This document shows, one piece after another, positions 25,741 to 34,130 of a stretch of 64,000 nucleotides of DNA (its first letter is position 1; every line of letters begins with the position of its first letter). Origin of the DNA: Pseudobacteriovorax antillogorgiicola (lineage in GTDB: Bacteria; Bdellovibrionota_B; Oligoflexia; Oligoflexales; RGVZ01); assembly GCA_945865565.1 (NCBI GenBank), contig CAMBEK010000007.1, positions 25,864-89,863 on the forward strand, read 5' to 3'. The position numbers and the translations under genes were made by a program. Below the pieces are notes generated by a model. That model was not told the DNA's origin. It did not search any database and saw only the letters and a program-made list of their open reading frames with translations.

Positions 25741-26907
25741 ATGAAAAGAACAATTTTACTGGCGACAATGACTTGCCTTGCTGCATGCAAGCCATCGGTG
25801 ATCAGCCATCTGCGCACCACGGCTTACATCATCGGTGGCAAGGATAACATCCGCCGTATTGAAGACCGTGCCCCAGTCGATCCTGCTGCAATTGCACCCG
25901 CAGAAGATTTGATCAAACGTGTGGCGGAGACTGCTGTATTGATTGTGACGCCTTTGACGACGGGAGAAACCCGGTTTTGTTCTGGCAATATTTACAAGTC
26001 CGCCAATGGCCCTGTGGTTTTGACCAACCGCCACTGCTTTGCCCCAGACAAGGAACACTCTGCAACCTCGGTGGGATTTGACCCCTGGGCCTGTGAAAAA
26101 ACACAAATCTACCGCAGTTTTGACCTGGCCACCGCGCAGCCTGCGATCAGAACCACTTGTGAAAAAGGTTCCCTGCGCGTGAACCCGAAGCTTGATCTTG
26201 CCGTTTTTAAACTTGCCGACGGCGGCATTGAAAATGGACTTGAACTGCGGACTACTGATCTGACACCAGGCGACCGCTTGCGTGCCCTCATCGTTCATTT
26301 TCCGGATATCGAATCCCAACGGATCCGCATGGACATCACCAAATTTCCTGGTGCTCCAGCCACCGCGCCGCGCATGGCGGTGACCTTCGAGGATTGCAAT
26401 ACCGCCGGATATTTCAAGCCCGAAGCCTATTCCGTTGACCCTAGCCTGCCATATGCCATCCGCCACACTTGCGACATGATCAAGGGGTCCAGCGGATCCA
26501 CTTTAGTCGACGCAAGTACAGGAGAATCACTCGGCATCAACTGGGGAGGAATCAAATATGGTGACTCTCCAACTTCAGAAGCCTACAACGTCGCAACCCG
26601 CGCGGGACTTGTCACATCGTTCCTTGCGATGCCCGAAAGCGACCTTGAAAGCCTGCTGCTGGCGCTGACCGAAAAACCGCCAGAAGGCCTGGTCGGAAAC
26701 GGCGAAGCTGATGCCACCACCGAACGTTCAGGCAAGTCACGACACCTATCGGTGGCTGGCTGTGCTAGAATTTCGAAGCATGATGACAACAATTACCAAA
26801 TCACAATGGATGCGGGCTGGCTGCTGCTCGGTGCTTTTATTGTTCTCTGCGCCGGCCGTCGCAGAGAACCGTGCCTCGCAAAAAAAAGACAAGGGCAACA
26901 CCACTAA
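25741..26907 (+). CDS. Secreted serine protease lipoprotein (Lys-C/V8-like)
   Basis: 388 residues from ATG 25741 (AAGGAAA upstream). A lipobox CLAAC ends the signal. The catalytic triad of the trypsin-like fold can be read as His98 in LTNRHC, Asp152 in LDLAVF and Ser251 in KGSSGST; the GSSGS form is typical of lysyl-endopeptidase or V8-type enzymes rather than trypsin. Cysteine pairs support an extracytoplasmic location. Its last 43 codons (from 26780) overlap in another frame with the signal peptide of the next gene, so its true C-terminus may be altered by a frameshift; see findings. Confidence 0.8.
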   Translation: MKRTILLATMTCLAACKPSVISHLRTTAYIIGGKDNIRRIEDRAPVDPAAIAPAEDLIKRVAETAVLIVTPLTTGETRFCSGNIYKSANGPVVLTNRHCFAPDKEHSATSVGFDPWACEKTQIYRSFDLATAQPAIRTTCEKGSLRVNPKLDLAVFKLADGGIENGLELRTTDLTPGDRLRALIVHFPDIESQRIRMDITKFPGAPATAPRMAVTFEDCNTAGYFKPEAYSVDPSLPYAIRHTCDMIKGSSGSTLVDASTGESLGINWGGIKYGDSPTSEAYNVATRAGLVTSFLAMPESDLESLLLALTEKPPEGLVGNGEADATTERSGKSRHLSVAGCARISKHDDNNYQITMDAGWLLLGAFIVLCAGRRREPCLAKKRQGQHH

Positions 26908-27481
26908 CTTACCCGCTGATTTTACAATTAATGACTGGGCTGTTCGACGTCTGCGTCACGAGGCCATGATCGCAGCCCAACAAGGCAAGGTTCCAGCCGA
27001 ACGGCTTCCCAGATCCACCCATTGTCCCATCAATGTTGATAAATCTGATGCGCTGTCAAATATCCTGTCCAACGCCGACCCTCGGGCACGCCAGGAACTG
27101 GGCATGGCAGCGCTCAAATCAGATCGGCTTCATAACTTTGTTTGCCACTATCGCGACGCGCTTGATAAGGTCTTTGGTGATTCAAACATCACAGCCACTC
27201 AGCCACAGCTGCCGGATGTTGCCATGGCAGCACGGGAGGCGTCCGTTCAACTCATCTTGCAAGCCATTCACGCGTGCGGAAGGTGCCAGGATGCGAGTTT
27301 ACTGAAAACGGTGGCCGCCGGCAGCGCCATCGCAGCCGGCATGTACCCCGAGGCTCTGCGCCTTCTTTTTGAACTTCTGGAGACCAAGCGTGACCTTCGC
27401 GATGTCTACGAATCGGTTCAAAAGATTTACGCGGCAAGGCAACGGGGAAAAGGTGAAGTCTCCCTGAGTTCCCCCCGTTGA
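26780..27481 (+). CDS. Small exported protein of unknown function
   Basis: 233 residues if ATG 26780 (or 26783) is used. A convincing signal peptide (MRAGCCSVLLLFSAPAVA) precedes a helical soluble region with four cysteines (THCPINV, NFVCHYR, HACGRCQD). The end LFELLETKRDLRDVYESVQKIYAARQRGK looks like a coiled helix. No family recognised. The gene's first 128 bases lie inside the preceding protease gene, an unusually long same-strand overlap. It is the last of the six-gene envelope operon; a weak two-part hairpin (27484-27522) follows the stop. Confidence 0.6.
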   Translation: MMTTITKSQWMRAGCCSVLLLFSAPAVAENRASQKKDKGNTTNLPADFTINDWAVRRLRHEAMIAAQQGKVPAERLPRSTHCPINVDKSDALSNILSNADPRARQELGMAALKSDRLHNFVCHYRDALDKVFGDSNITATQPQLPDVAMAAREASVQLILQAIHACGRCQDASLLKTVAAGSAIAAGMYPEALRLLFELLETKRDLRDVYESVQKIYAARQRGKGEVSLSSPR

Positions 27482-27574
27482 GCGCCGAAATCCCCCCCTG
27501 TCAAAAAAACCGACAATTCGGCACTCACCCTGAACAATGACTTGATTGGTACGCATTTTCATGTTCAGATTTAT

Positions 27575-27603
27575 TTGATATTCTTAATAAATACGGATAG
27601 TTA
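27575..27603 (+). promoter_or_regulatory. Possible sigma-70 promoter upstream of the zincin lipoprotein
   Basis: TTGATA at 27575-27580 and TAGTTA at 27598-27603 are separated by 17 bases in an AT-rich stretch, giving a start near 27610 and a leader of about 85 bases. The -10 is weak. The gap 27482-27695 also contains the two-part stem GCCGAA/TTCGGC (27484-27489 with 27517-27522) right after the previous stop, possibly part of a terminator but without a T run. Confidence 0.3.
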
Positions 27604-27695
27604 CAAGTTATGTAATTGAAAAGTTTCTGGCCCTGAACTTGCTTTCTCACTAGTATCACCAGTGAAAACAACCACTCAATGGAGGCAACCTATCC

Positions 27696-28640
27696 ATGCG
27701 CACGAGCACAATCATCTCCATACGCGCCGCAGCCAAATTGAGTTTGCTCGCCTTGGCGGGATTACTGGTCATAACTGGATGCTCGCGCCAGACTTCACAA
27801 CTTGAAGGCGACGATGATCCTGTCCGCATTCCGGATGCGGTGGACGCCGTCACGGGAAATCCCCAGGCAGGAGATTCCCAAGCCGGCGAACCTGGCAGCG
27901 CCCTCGTGACCATTGAATTACCTGCTTTCAACAAGCGGTCGTCATCTCAGTGGGGCCCTGCCCTGCAAGACATCATGAACCACGAGGCTCCGGGGGACAG
28001 TAATGGCTATGATGACTTGATCACCCTCGGTCATGAAACGACCCACGGGATCAATTCCCACGTTCGCAATCGCATGAACAATACCGGGAAGCGCGCCAAC
28101 GGCTATTACCTGATGGACAACAGGGCCGCTCTGGTCGAGGAACCAAACATGCGCAAATCCCAGGTGGCACCTTTTGTGCCGCGTTCCTTGCGAAATTCAC
28201 GCTACAACCTGTATCTTGCGGGCCAGTCCGGGTGGGATGACATGCCGACCTACATCATGGATGAATGGGTGTCTTACATAAACGGGTCTGCCGCAGGCGT
28301 CGATCTCGTAAACAAAGGCCTATGGCGTGCCGGTTGGCGGGATGGCGTAAAGGGCACGATCGATTTCTGCGTGTTCTCGGTAGCCCTCGGCATGGCGATC
28401 GAAAAGCATGACCCGGCCTATTTCAAGTCAAACACTCAATTCCGGGAATTCCTGGCCTACAACCTGAAACGCGGAATGAAGGTGTTTTTCGAGGGTCGCA
28501 AGATGACCGACTTTGCCGACCAGGAACAAGACGATTACTACCGCAACTTCCGCGACGGAACCGAAGCGTCCGCCATGCGGGATTTCCTGAACCGGACCTA
28601 CGGCGAGGCCTGGGTCAAAGCTGCTGTCTTCAGCGAATAA
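27696..28640 (+). CDS. Zinc-metallopeptidase-like lipoprotein
   Basis: 314 residues; GGAGG lies 10 bases before the ATG. A signal peptide with lipobox VITGC is followed by a proline/glutamate-rich linker (residues 32-75). The zinc motif HETTH is at residues 113-117, followed by GINSHVRNRMN; Glu190 in MDEWVSY could be the third ligand. These features make it a probable zincin acting outside the cytoplasm, though I do not recognise the exact family. It lies between the envelope operon and the methionine gene with its own probable promoter. Confidence 0.62.
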   Translation: MRTSTIISIRAAAKLSLLALAGLLVITGCSRQTSQLEGDDDPVRIPDAVDAVTGNPQAGDSQAGEPGSALVTIELPAFNKRSSSQWGPALQDIMNHEAPGDSNGYDDLITLGHETTHGINSHVRNRMNNTGKRANGYYLMDNRAALVEEPNMRKSQVAPFVPRSLRNSRYNLYLAGQSGWDDMPTYIMDEWVSYINGSAAGVDLVNKGLWRAGWRDGVKGTIDFCVFSVALGMAIEKHDPAYFKSNTQFREFLAYNLKRGMKVFFEGRKMTDFADQEQDDYYRNFRDGTEASAMRDFLNRTYGEAWVKAAVFSE

Positions 28641-28649
28641 ATCTGCTAT

Positions 28650-28700
28650 TCCTTTCGGCTTGAGCCATAGCTCGCAAGCTCAGGTTTGCCGCCGAAAGGA
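28650..28700 (+). promoter_or_regulatory. Leader hairpin that sequesters the SD of the methionine-synthase/MTHFR gene
   Basis: TCCTTTCGGC (28650-28659) pairs perfectly with GCCGAAAGGA (28691-28700). The right arm contains the AAAGGA ribosome binding site eight bases before the GTG start at 28709. Within the 31-base interior, TTGAGC (28660-28665) pairs with GCTCAG (28678-28683). A competing small hairpin GGC-TTGA-GCC (28657-28666) would break the outer stem. The arrangement suggests a translational on/off switch. It does not match the SAM-I, SAM-II or SAH riboswitch consensus as I remember them. Confidence 0.55.
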
Positions 28701-28708
28701 TCCCACAC

Positions 28709-30625
28709 GTGAATCAAAATCGCGCGAAACATCCCCTTATGCAGGCCATTGCATCTGGTCGTGCCCTGCTGATGGACGGCGCCATGGGAACAGAGCTCTA
28801 CGCCAAGGGCACGTTCATCAACAAGTGCTTTGAGGAACTGAACCTAACCAGCCCCGCTCTGGTGGTCGAGGTCCACTTGGCCTACTTGCGTGCTGGTGCC
28901 GATATCATTTCGACCAACAGTTGGGGTGCAAATCGTTACAAACTTGCGGGGCACAACCTTCACGACAAAGTGAAGGAAATCAACCATAAGGCCGCCGAGA
29001 TCGCCCGCAACGCCGCCAAGGCATCGGGCCGCAACGAGATCCTCATTGCCGGGAGCATTGGACCACTGGGCGTCCGGATCGAGCCCTGGGGCCCCACGTC
29101 TTTTGACGAAGCCAAGGAAGCCTTTGCCGAGCAGGTCCAAGCCCTCGTTTCAGGTGGAATTGATGCCATATCCCTTGAAACCTTTTCCGACATCAGTGAG
29201 CTGCAGCAGGCCGTGCTGGCTGCCCGCGAGGTTGCCCCGGGAATTCCTGTTTTAGCCCAAATCGCAATCAATCCCGATGGAAAATCACTGATGGGAACCC
29301 CCCTTGAGTGGGCCATGAAAAAACTCGACGAATGGGACGTCGATATTGTGGGGCTGAATTGCAGCGTCGGCCCGCAACCGATGATGACCGCTCTGCCAAA
29401 AATACGTGGCACAACAAAACGTCCGTTATGCCTGCAACCCAACGCTGGAATGCCCAAGCTGGTCGAAGGCCGGACTTTCTACATGAGCACTCCGGAATAC
29501 TTCGCAGAGTTCACCAAAGGATTTTTGCAGTCGGGAGTCAGCATCATCGGAGGGTGCTGCGGGACGACGCCGGAGCACATCCGGGCGATGGCCAATGCCT
29601 TTCGGCACCACTCCGCCATGGCGGCAAACGAACAGCCCAGCATCACCGGCCAGGGTTCAACCTGGCGTCGCGTTGGCTCTCTTGCAACCCCGGAAAACAC
29701 AGAATCCCTCACCGGGGTGACGCCAGTCAGACCAGAAGAAAAATCGTCGTGGGCTCGTAAAATTGCCCTCGGCGAGCGCGTGCACTCGGTGGAACTCCTG
29801 CCCCCCGCCGGGGTCAGGATGGGTAAAATCATCGAGCAGTCGAAAAAGCTCAAGGCTGCAGGAATTGATGCGATCAACATCCCCGATGGTCCGCGGGCCA
29901 GCGCCCGGATGAGCGCAATTTTAACCGCCGTCATGATTGAAAAACGCGCCGGGATTGAAACCGTTCTGCACTACACATGCCGAGACCGCAACCTGCTCGG
30001 GATGCAATCCGACATGCTGGGCGCGCAGGCCATCGGACTTCGAAACATGCTCCTGGTCACGGGCGATCCACCAAAGATGGGCACTTACCCAAATGCGACG
30101 GGTGTGTTTGACATTGATGCGATCGGCTTGACCAACATGGTTTCACGTTTGAATCGCGGAATTGATTTGGGGGGTCGCCCCATCGGTGAACCAACCGCCT
30201 TGAGCGTTGGCGTTGGCGTCAACCCGGTCCATCGCGACTTTGAATACGAAATGAAAAGATTCCGGTACAAGGTTGAAGCCGGGGCTGAATGGTGCATCAC
30301 GCAACCCGTGTTTGATCCTGAGGCGCTTTTCCGGTTCATCGACTATCTGGACAAGCACAAGTTGCACATTCCAGTCATCGCCGGCGTGTGGCCACTTCTT
30401 TCCCTGCGCAACGCGATTTTCATGAAGAACGAAGTCCCTGGGGTGGTCATTCCTGACAGCGTGATCCGCCGCATGGAAAAACCGCAGGATCCAGAAGACG
30501 CAAAGAAAACAGGCGTCGAAATTGCGCGGGAGATGGTGGAGAAACTCGGCAAGAACATCCAAGGCCTGCAATTATCGGCTCCCTTTGGCCGGATCGACCT
30601 TGCGCTTGCGATCGTTGCGCCCTGA
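28709..30625 (+). CDS. Bifunctional homocysteine S-methyltransferase / 5,10-methylenetetrahydrofolate reductase
   Basis: 638 residues from GTG 28709. Residues 1-300 form a homocysteine-methyltransferase barrel: LLMDGAMGTELYAKG at the N-terminus, zinc cysteine in GLNCSVGP (about residue 217) and the paired cysteines in GGCCGTTPEH (283-284). Residues about 345-638 are a MetF-type TIM barrel with HSVELLPPAG, HYTCRDRN and LLVTGDPPKMG. The architecture matches YitJ-type fusions of Firmicutes and other bacteria. It would produce methyl-THF and methylate homocysteine to methionine; the methyl donor of this class is debated. It is preceded by the SD-sequestering hairpin. Confidence 0.92.
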   Translation: MNQNRAKHPLMQAIASGRALLMDGAMGTELYAKGTFINKCFEELNLTSPALVVEVHLAYLRAGADIISTNSWGANRYKLAGHNLHDKVKEINHKAAEIARNAAKASGRNEILIAGSIGPLGVRIEPWGPTSFDEAKEAFAEQVQALVSGGIDAISLETFSDISELQQAVLAAREVAPGIPVLAQIAINPDGKSLMGTPLEWAMKKLDEWDVDIVGLNCSVGPQPMMTALPKIRGTTKRPLCLQPNAGMPKLVEGRTFYMSTPEYFAEFTKGFLQSGVSIIGGCCGTTPEHIRAMANAFRHHSAMAANEQPSITGQGSTWRRVGSLATPENTESLTGVTPVRPEEKSSWARKIALGERVHSVELLPPAGVRMGKIIEQSKKLKAAGIDAINIPDGPRASARMSAILTAVMIEKRAGIETVLHYTCRDRNLLGMQSDMLGAQAIGLRNMLLVTGDPPKMGTYPNATGVFDIDAIGLTNMVSRLNRGIDLGGRPIGEPTALSVGVGVNPVHRDFEYEMKRFRYKVEAGAEWCITQPVFDPEALFRFIDYLDKHKLHIPVIAGVWPLLSLRNAIFMKNEVPGVVIPDSVIRRMEKPQDPEDAKKTGVEIAREMVEKLGKNIQGLQLSAPFGRIDLALAIVAP

Positions 30626-30740
30626 TTGAAAACCGGATTCTCCAGTATTTTGTTGATTCGCCAAACCTCACGCAACGATCTATCTAAACTCCCGAGAAAA
30701 CCCTGCCGATAGCCATATTGGACTATTTGCGGGATGTCCC

Positions 30741-32462
30741 ATGTCGCTCGATTTATTCAAACAACTTCTCCGTACAGCGCTGCAGGCAAAAGCCACTGTG
30801 CTGCACATCCGCGTCGACCGGGTTCCCTCCGCTGAATCAGCCATGGGCCTTAATGATCTGCCTTGCCCGGTGGTCAAAGGGCAAGAAATCATGGACATGA
30901 TCAATGGCATTGCGCCGCCTGAGACCGCCGCCCTTCTGAGCCAAGGCAAGATGCGGGGCAGCCTTAATTTGGGAGGAGCCGGCAAGGTAAATTTCATCGG
31001 GACTGCTGCGAACAACCTGCCGACAGCACTTCTTGTCTTCTTTTCACCAGACGGCGACAAAAAGTTCGATGAAAAATGGCAGATGCTCCTAAAGGCGGCC
31101 TTGGGTACCAAGGAACAGGCGCCTCCGGTAGAAAATGCCCTGCCACCAGAGGCCTTTGCTGCGATGGCGAATGCCAAGGCGAAAGTTTCCAAAAGTCCCG
31201 AAACGCCTTCGATTCCAGAGGCAAACCAAAATCCAAGCCATAACAATGTCGCGCCGCCGAAAGTGGACCCGTCGATTGAGGCACCCGCCTCGCGCGCGGC
31301 TTCAACACTGCAGGAAATTGAATACACACCTTTTTCCAAAGGCGAGCAGACGGTCAGTGCTGGTGACAATGAACTGGACCGCTATTTGAAAGAAATGGTC
31401 AAACGCAAAGCAAGTGATATCCACTTGACCGGAGGCGAGCCCGTTTGTTTCAGGGCTGACGGCGAAATCGTCCGCGTGCCAGACACAATGCTGACACCCG
31501 AATACATGAAGCAACTTCTTGAACCAATCATTCCGCCGCGGAATCGCGAGGAGTTCCTCAAAATAAACGATACCGACTTCGCTTACGAAGTGACTGGTGT
31601 GGGGCGTTTCCGCGTCAACATATTTCGCGACAAGAACGGCGTGGGATCCGTGATGCGTCACATTCCGTCGACGATCCTTACCGCTGAACAACTCAAGCTG
31701 ACCCCGTCGATCACCAATTTTTGCAAGCTGAACAAAGGCCTTGTTCTGGTCACTGGACCCACCGGTAGTGGCAAATCGACCACGCTGGCAGCGATGATTG
31801 ACCTGATAAACAAAAATCGGCATGACCACATTTTGACTGTCGAAGACCCGATTGAGTTTGTTCATTCCCAGCAAAAGTGCCTCGTCAACCAGCGCGAGGT
31901 TCACCGCCATACGACTTCGTTTGCGCGCGCACTGAAAGCCGCCCTGCGCGAGGATCCAGATATCGTTCTCATCGGTGAAATGCGTGACCTTGAAACCATT
32001 TCGATTGCGATTGAGACAGCGGAAACCGGTCACCTGGTTTTCGGGACACTGCATACGACGACTGCTGTTTCCACTGTAGACCGGATCATCCAACAGTTTC
32101 CCGCCGAACGGCAGGAACAGATCCGGATGATGCTTGCCGGCGGATTGCGTGGCGTGGTCGCCCAGAACTTGTTGAAAAAAATTGGTGGAGGCCGCGTCGC
32201 AGCCCACGAAATCCTGGTGGTGAATGATGCCGTGAGCGCGATGATCCGCGAGGGAAAAAACCACATGATCCCGAACCACATGCAAACCCAAAAGGCCGAC
32301 GGAAACCAATTGCTGAACGAAGCCCTGATGAACCTCGTTTCTGGAAATGTAGTGAGTCCTGCCGATGCCTATGCAAAGGCGGTCGATAAAAACAACCTGG
32401 CCGAAATGATGAAGCGCAAGGGGATCGATACAACCCCATTTGAGATGAAAAAGTCGGCCTGA
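30741..32462 (+). CDS. PilT-family type IV pilus retraction ATPase with duplicated N-domain
   Basis: 573 residues, about 200 longer than usual PilT. The C-terminal part is a complete ATPase: N-domain (about 210-325), Walker A GPTGSGKST near 339, Asp box, Walker B DIVLIGEMRDLET and His box HLVFGTLHTT, followed by the PilT-type AAHEILV segment. Residues 1-125 look like a degraded copy of the same N-domain (see findings), joined by a Pro/Ala-rich linker. PilT disassembles pili for twitching motility; two pilin genes lie at 47-49 kb. The start ATG 30741 is preceded by GGGATG. No pilB or pilC nearby. Confidence 0.85.
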   Translation: MSLDLFKQLLRTALQAKATVLHIRVDRVPSAESAMGLNDLPCPVVKGQEIMDMINGIAPPETAALLSQGKMRGSLNLGGAGKVNFIGTAANNLPTALLVFFSPDGDKKFDEKWQMLLKAALGTKEQAPPVENALPPEAFAAMANAKAKVSKSPETPSIPEANQNPSHNNVAPPKVDPSIEAPASRAASTLQEIEYTPFSKGEQTVSAGDNELDRYLKEMVKRKASDIHLTGGEPVCFRADGEIVRVPDTMLTPEYMKQLLEPIIPPRNREEFLKINDTDFAYEVTGVGRFRVNIFRDKNGVGSVMRHIPSTILTAEQLKLTPSITNFCKLNKGLVLVTGPTGSGKSTTLAAMIDLINKNRHDHILTVEDPIEFVHSQQKCLVNQREVHRHTTSFARALKAALREDPDIVLIGEMRDLETISIAIETAETGHLVFGTLHTTTAVSTVDRIIQQFPAERQEQIRMMLAGGLRGVVAQNLLKKIGGGRVAAHEILVVNDAVSAMIREGKNHMIPNHMQTQKADGNQLLNEALMNLVSGNVVSPADAYAKAVDKNNLAEMMKRKGIDTTPFEMKKSA

Positions 32463-32491
32463 ACGTTGGCCTCAACGTTGACCTGAACGTT
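32462..32491 (+). repeat. 12-base direct repeat after the pilT-like stop
   Basis: Two copies of the unit AACGTTGrCCTs (32462-32473 and 32474-32485) and a truncated third (AACGTT at 32486) lie directly after the stop codon. On the complement the unit reads like the NVQA/NVEA-coding stretch in the tail of tatA. No function seen; downstream to 32585 there is no other gene. Confidence 0.6.
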
Positions 32492-32585
32492 TTGCAAAAA
32501 TCCCAGCCTCGTAGTAACAATACCAAGGCTAGGCCCATCGGCCCGCGGCATTCACCGTCGAATGCCAAACCGGGGATCGTGTCAA

Positions 32586-34130
32586 ATGTCGGACGTCCGG
32601 ATAAATCAATATATACAGGTGTTTGCCAAAATATGCCTGGCCATCACCTGTTGCCTTGGCCCCGCCTGTGGCCGCAGCGGTCCATGGGCCGGTACCAGTG
32701 ACAATGACAATCAGGCGGACAACGGGGCGGCCGCCCAGGCTGACCTGCGGATCTACGGGGGCACACCAGTTCCCCGCAACCAGTTCAACAGCGTCGTTGC
32801 CCTTCATGATTCCGGGCGAGTCGTTTGCAGCGGGACACTAATCCACCCTCAAGTCATCCTGACGGCAGGCCATTGCGTCGAGACACGGCCGGGATTTTCA
32901 GCTGTTTCGGGCGTCTCATTTGGCCAGGGGCGCGAAGGCGGACACAAACAGCCACAGCAGACAATTGCTGCCACGACAATGCACCCAGAGTTCCGCCGTC
33001 ACCCGCGCGGCAACATGGACATCGGCCTCGTTTTTTTGGACAAGCCGGCCTCAGTTCAAAACTTGATTCCAGCATCGCTTCTCTCTGAACCGGAAAAAGC
33101 TAGATCCATTTCTCCCAATTTGACCTTGGTCGGCTACGGTCGGCGGGAAGATGGCGGAACTGGAAAAAAATTCTCCGTGACCGTCCCTGTGACGCAAAAA
33201 AATCCATCAGAAATTGCCCTGGGCGGTGCGAGCCTGGATTCCTGCGAAGGCGACAGTGGAGGACCTGCCTTTGACCAGGAGGGCCACGTCGTTGCCGTGA
33301 TTTCCCGTGGACTGAACATTGGTTGCGGTGGGGGCGGCATCGCTACCGTTGTGGCAGACGCCGCCTGTTGGATTCGGCAGGAATCCCTGGCCCGGAAGTT
33401 CGACATCCCTGTCGATCAACCCTGTGGCGACGACGCGGCGCAACGAAAAAACCTGACGCGTGCAGCCGTGGCCTCCAACAAGACCGGCTCCTCCATCGAC
33501 ATTTCCGGCTGGTATCTGGAATCCATCTTGGGGTTGCACGAGCTTGCACCCTCGGCAACTTTTATTGACCTCAAAGGCAACCACCTTCGAGACGTCTGGG
33601 AATTGCTAAAAATTCGTGACCTGAAACTCGTCGACATTTCCTTCAATGATATCCCGATGGAGCAAGTTGATTTATTGAACTATGCCGGCATCCAAGTCCG
33701 CGGTGTCCATACTCAAACATCGACTTTTCTGGACACCAGGTTTCTTGCCGCGTGCCTCAAATCGGAGCATCCACCACTTTCTACTTCGCTATCACTCCCT
33801 ACAGACAACGAGACCATGATCAAGGCATTGAAGGCACGTTTCCTATCCAACGACTGCAATGTTATAAACAGCAGGCTGGTCAAAACCTTGCACTTGAACA
33901 TCCATGCCAGAAAAATCAATACGCTCGAACTACTCGCTGATTTACCGCTCCTCGAGACCCTGGATATTTCAAACAATCCACTGACCTCGCTGGCGCCCCT
34001 GCTATCCCTGGAAAACCTTAAATCCGTGAAACTTGGCGATCTGCCTCAGGCACTCCTCGAGGCCGAGGACGACACGATTGGCGCCCTCATCGGCAAGGGC
34101 GTCGCCATCGAATTCGCCCCCAACCCATGA
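32586..34130 (+). CDS. Trypsin-like serine protease lipoprotein with C-terminal leucine-rich repeats
   Basis: 514 residues from ATG 32586. A signal peptide with lipobox LGPAC is followed by a trypsin domain (IYGGTPV at its N-terminus) with His96 in TAGHC, Asp145 in MDIGLV and Ser224 in CEGDSGGPA. Residues about 310-510 contain leucine-rich-repeat elements such as ATFIDLKGNHL, LKLVDISFNDI and LETLDISNNPLTSL. LRRs usually bind protein partners, so this may be a targeted extracellular protease. The stop overlaps the ATG of a CPBP protease (ATGA). Confidence 0.8.
   Translation: MSDVRINQYIQVFAKICLAITCCLGPACGRSGPWAGTSDNDNQADNGAAAQADLRIYGGTPVPRNQFNSVVALHDSGRVVCSGTLIHPQVILTAGHCVETRPGFSAVSGVSFGQGREGGHKQPQQTIAATTMHPEFRRHPRGNMDIGLVFLDKPASVQNLIPASLLSEPEKARSISPNLTLVGYGRREDGGTGKKFSVTVPVTQKNPSEIALGGASLDSCEGDSGGPAFDQEGHVVAVISRGLNIGCGGGGIATVVADAACWIRQESLARKFDIPVDQPCGDDAAQRKNLTRAAVASNKTGSSIDISGWYLESILGLHELAPSATFIDLKGNHLRDVWELLKIRDLKLVDISFNDIPMEQVDLLNYAGIQVRGVHTQTSTFLDTRFLAACLKSEHPPLSTSLSLPTDNETMIKALKARFLSNDCNVINSRLVKTLHLNIHARKINTLELLADLPLLETLDISNNPLTSLAPLLSLENLKSVKLGDLPQALLEAEDDTIGALIGKGVAIEFAPNP

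Noticed and set aside
26738..26907. MYXO-CTERM-like tail on the serine protease (Cys, hydrophobic, Arg-rich)
   Set aside because: The hydrophobic stretch coincides exactly with the signal peptide of the next gene in another frame, so it may be a frame artefact. Kept only as a question in the findings.
28641..28708. SAM-I, SAM-II or SAH riboswitch before the methionine gene
   Set aside because: Conserved core sequences of these classes, as I recall them, are absent. Only a structured SD-occluding leader can be supported.
31302..32309. Minus-strand frame of 335 codons opposite the PilT-like gene
   Set aside because: Antisense to motif-bearing ATPase sequence; composition is typical of a shadow frame.
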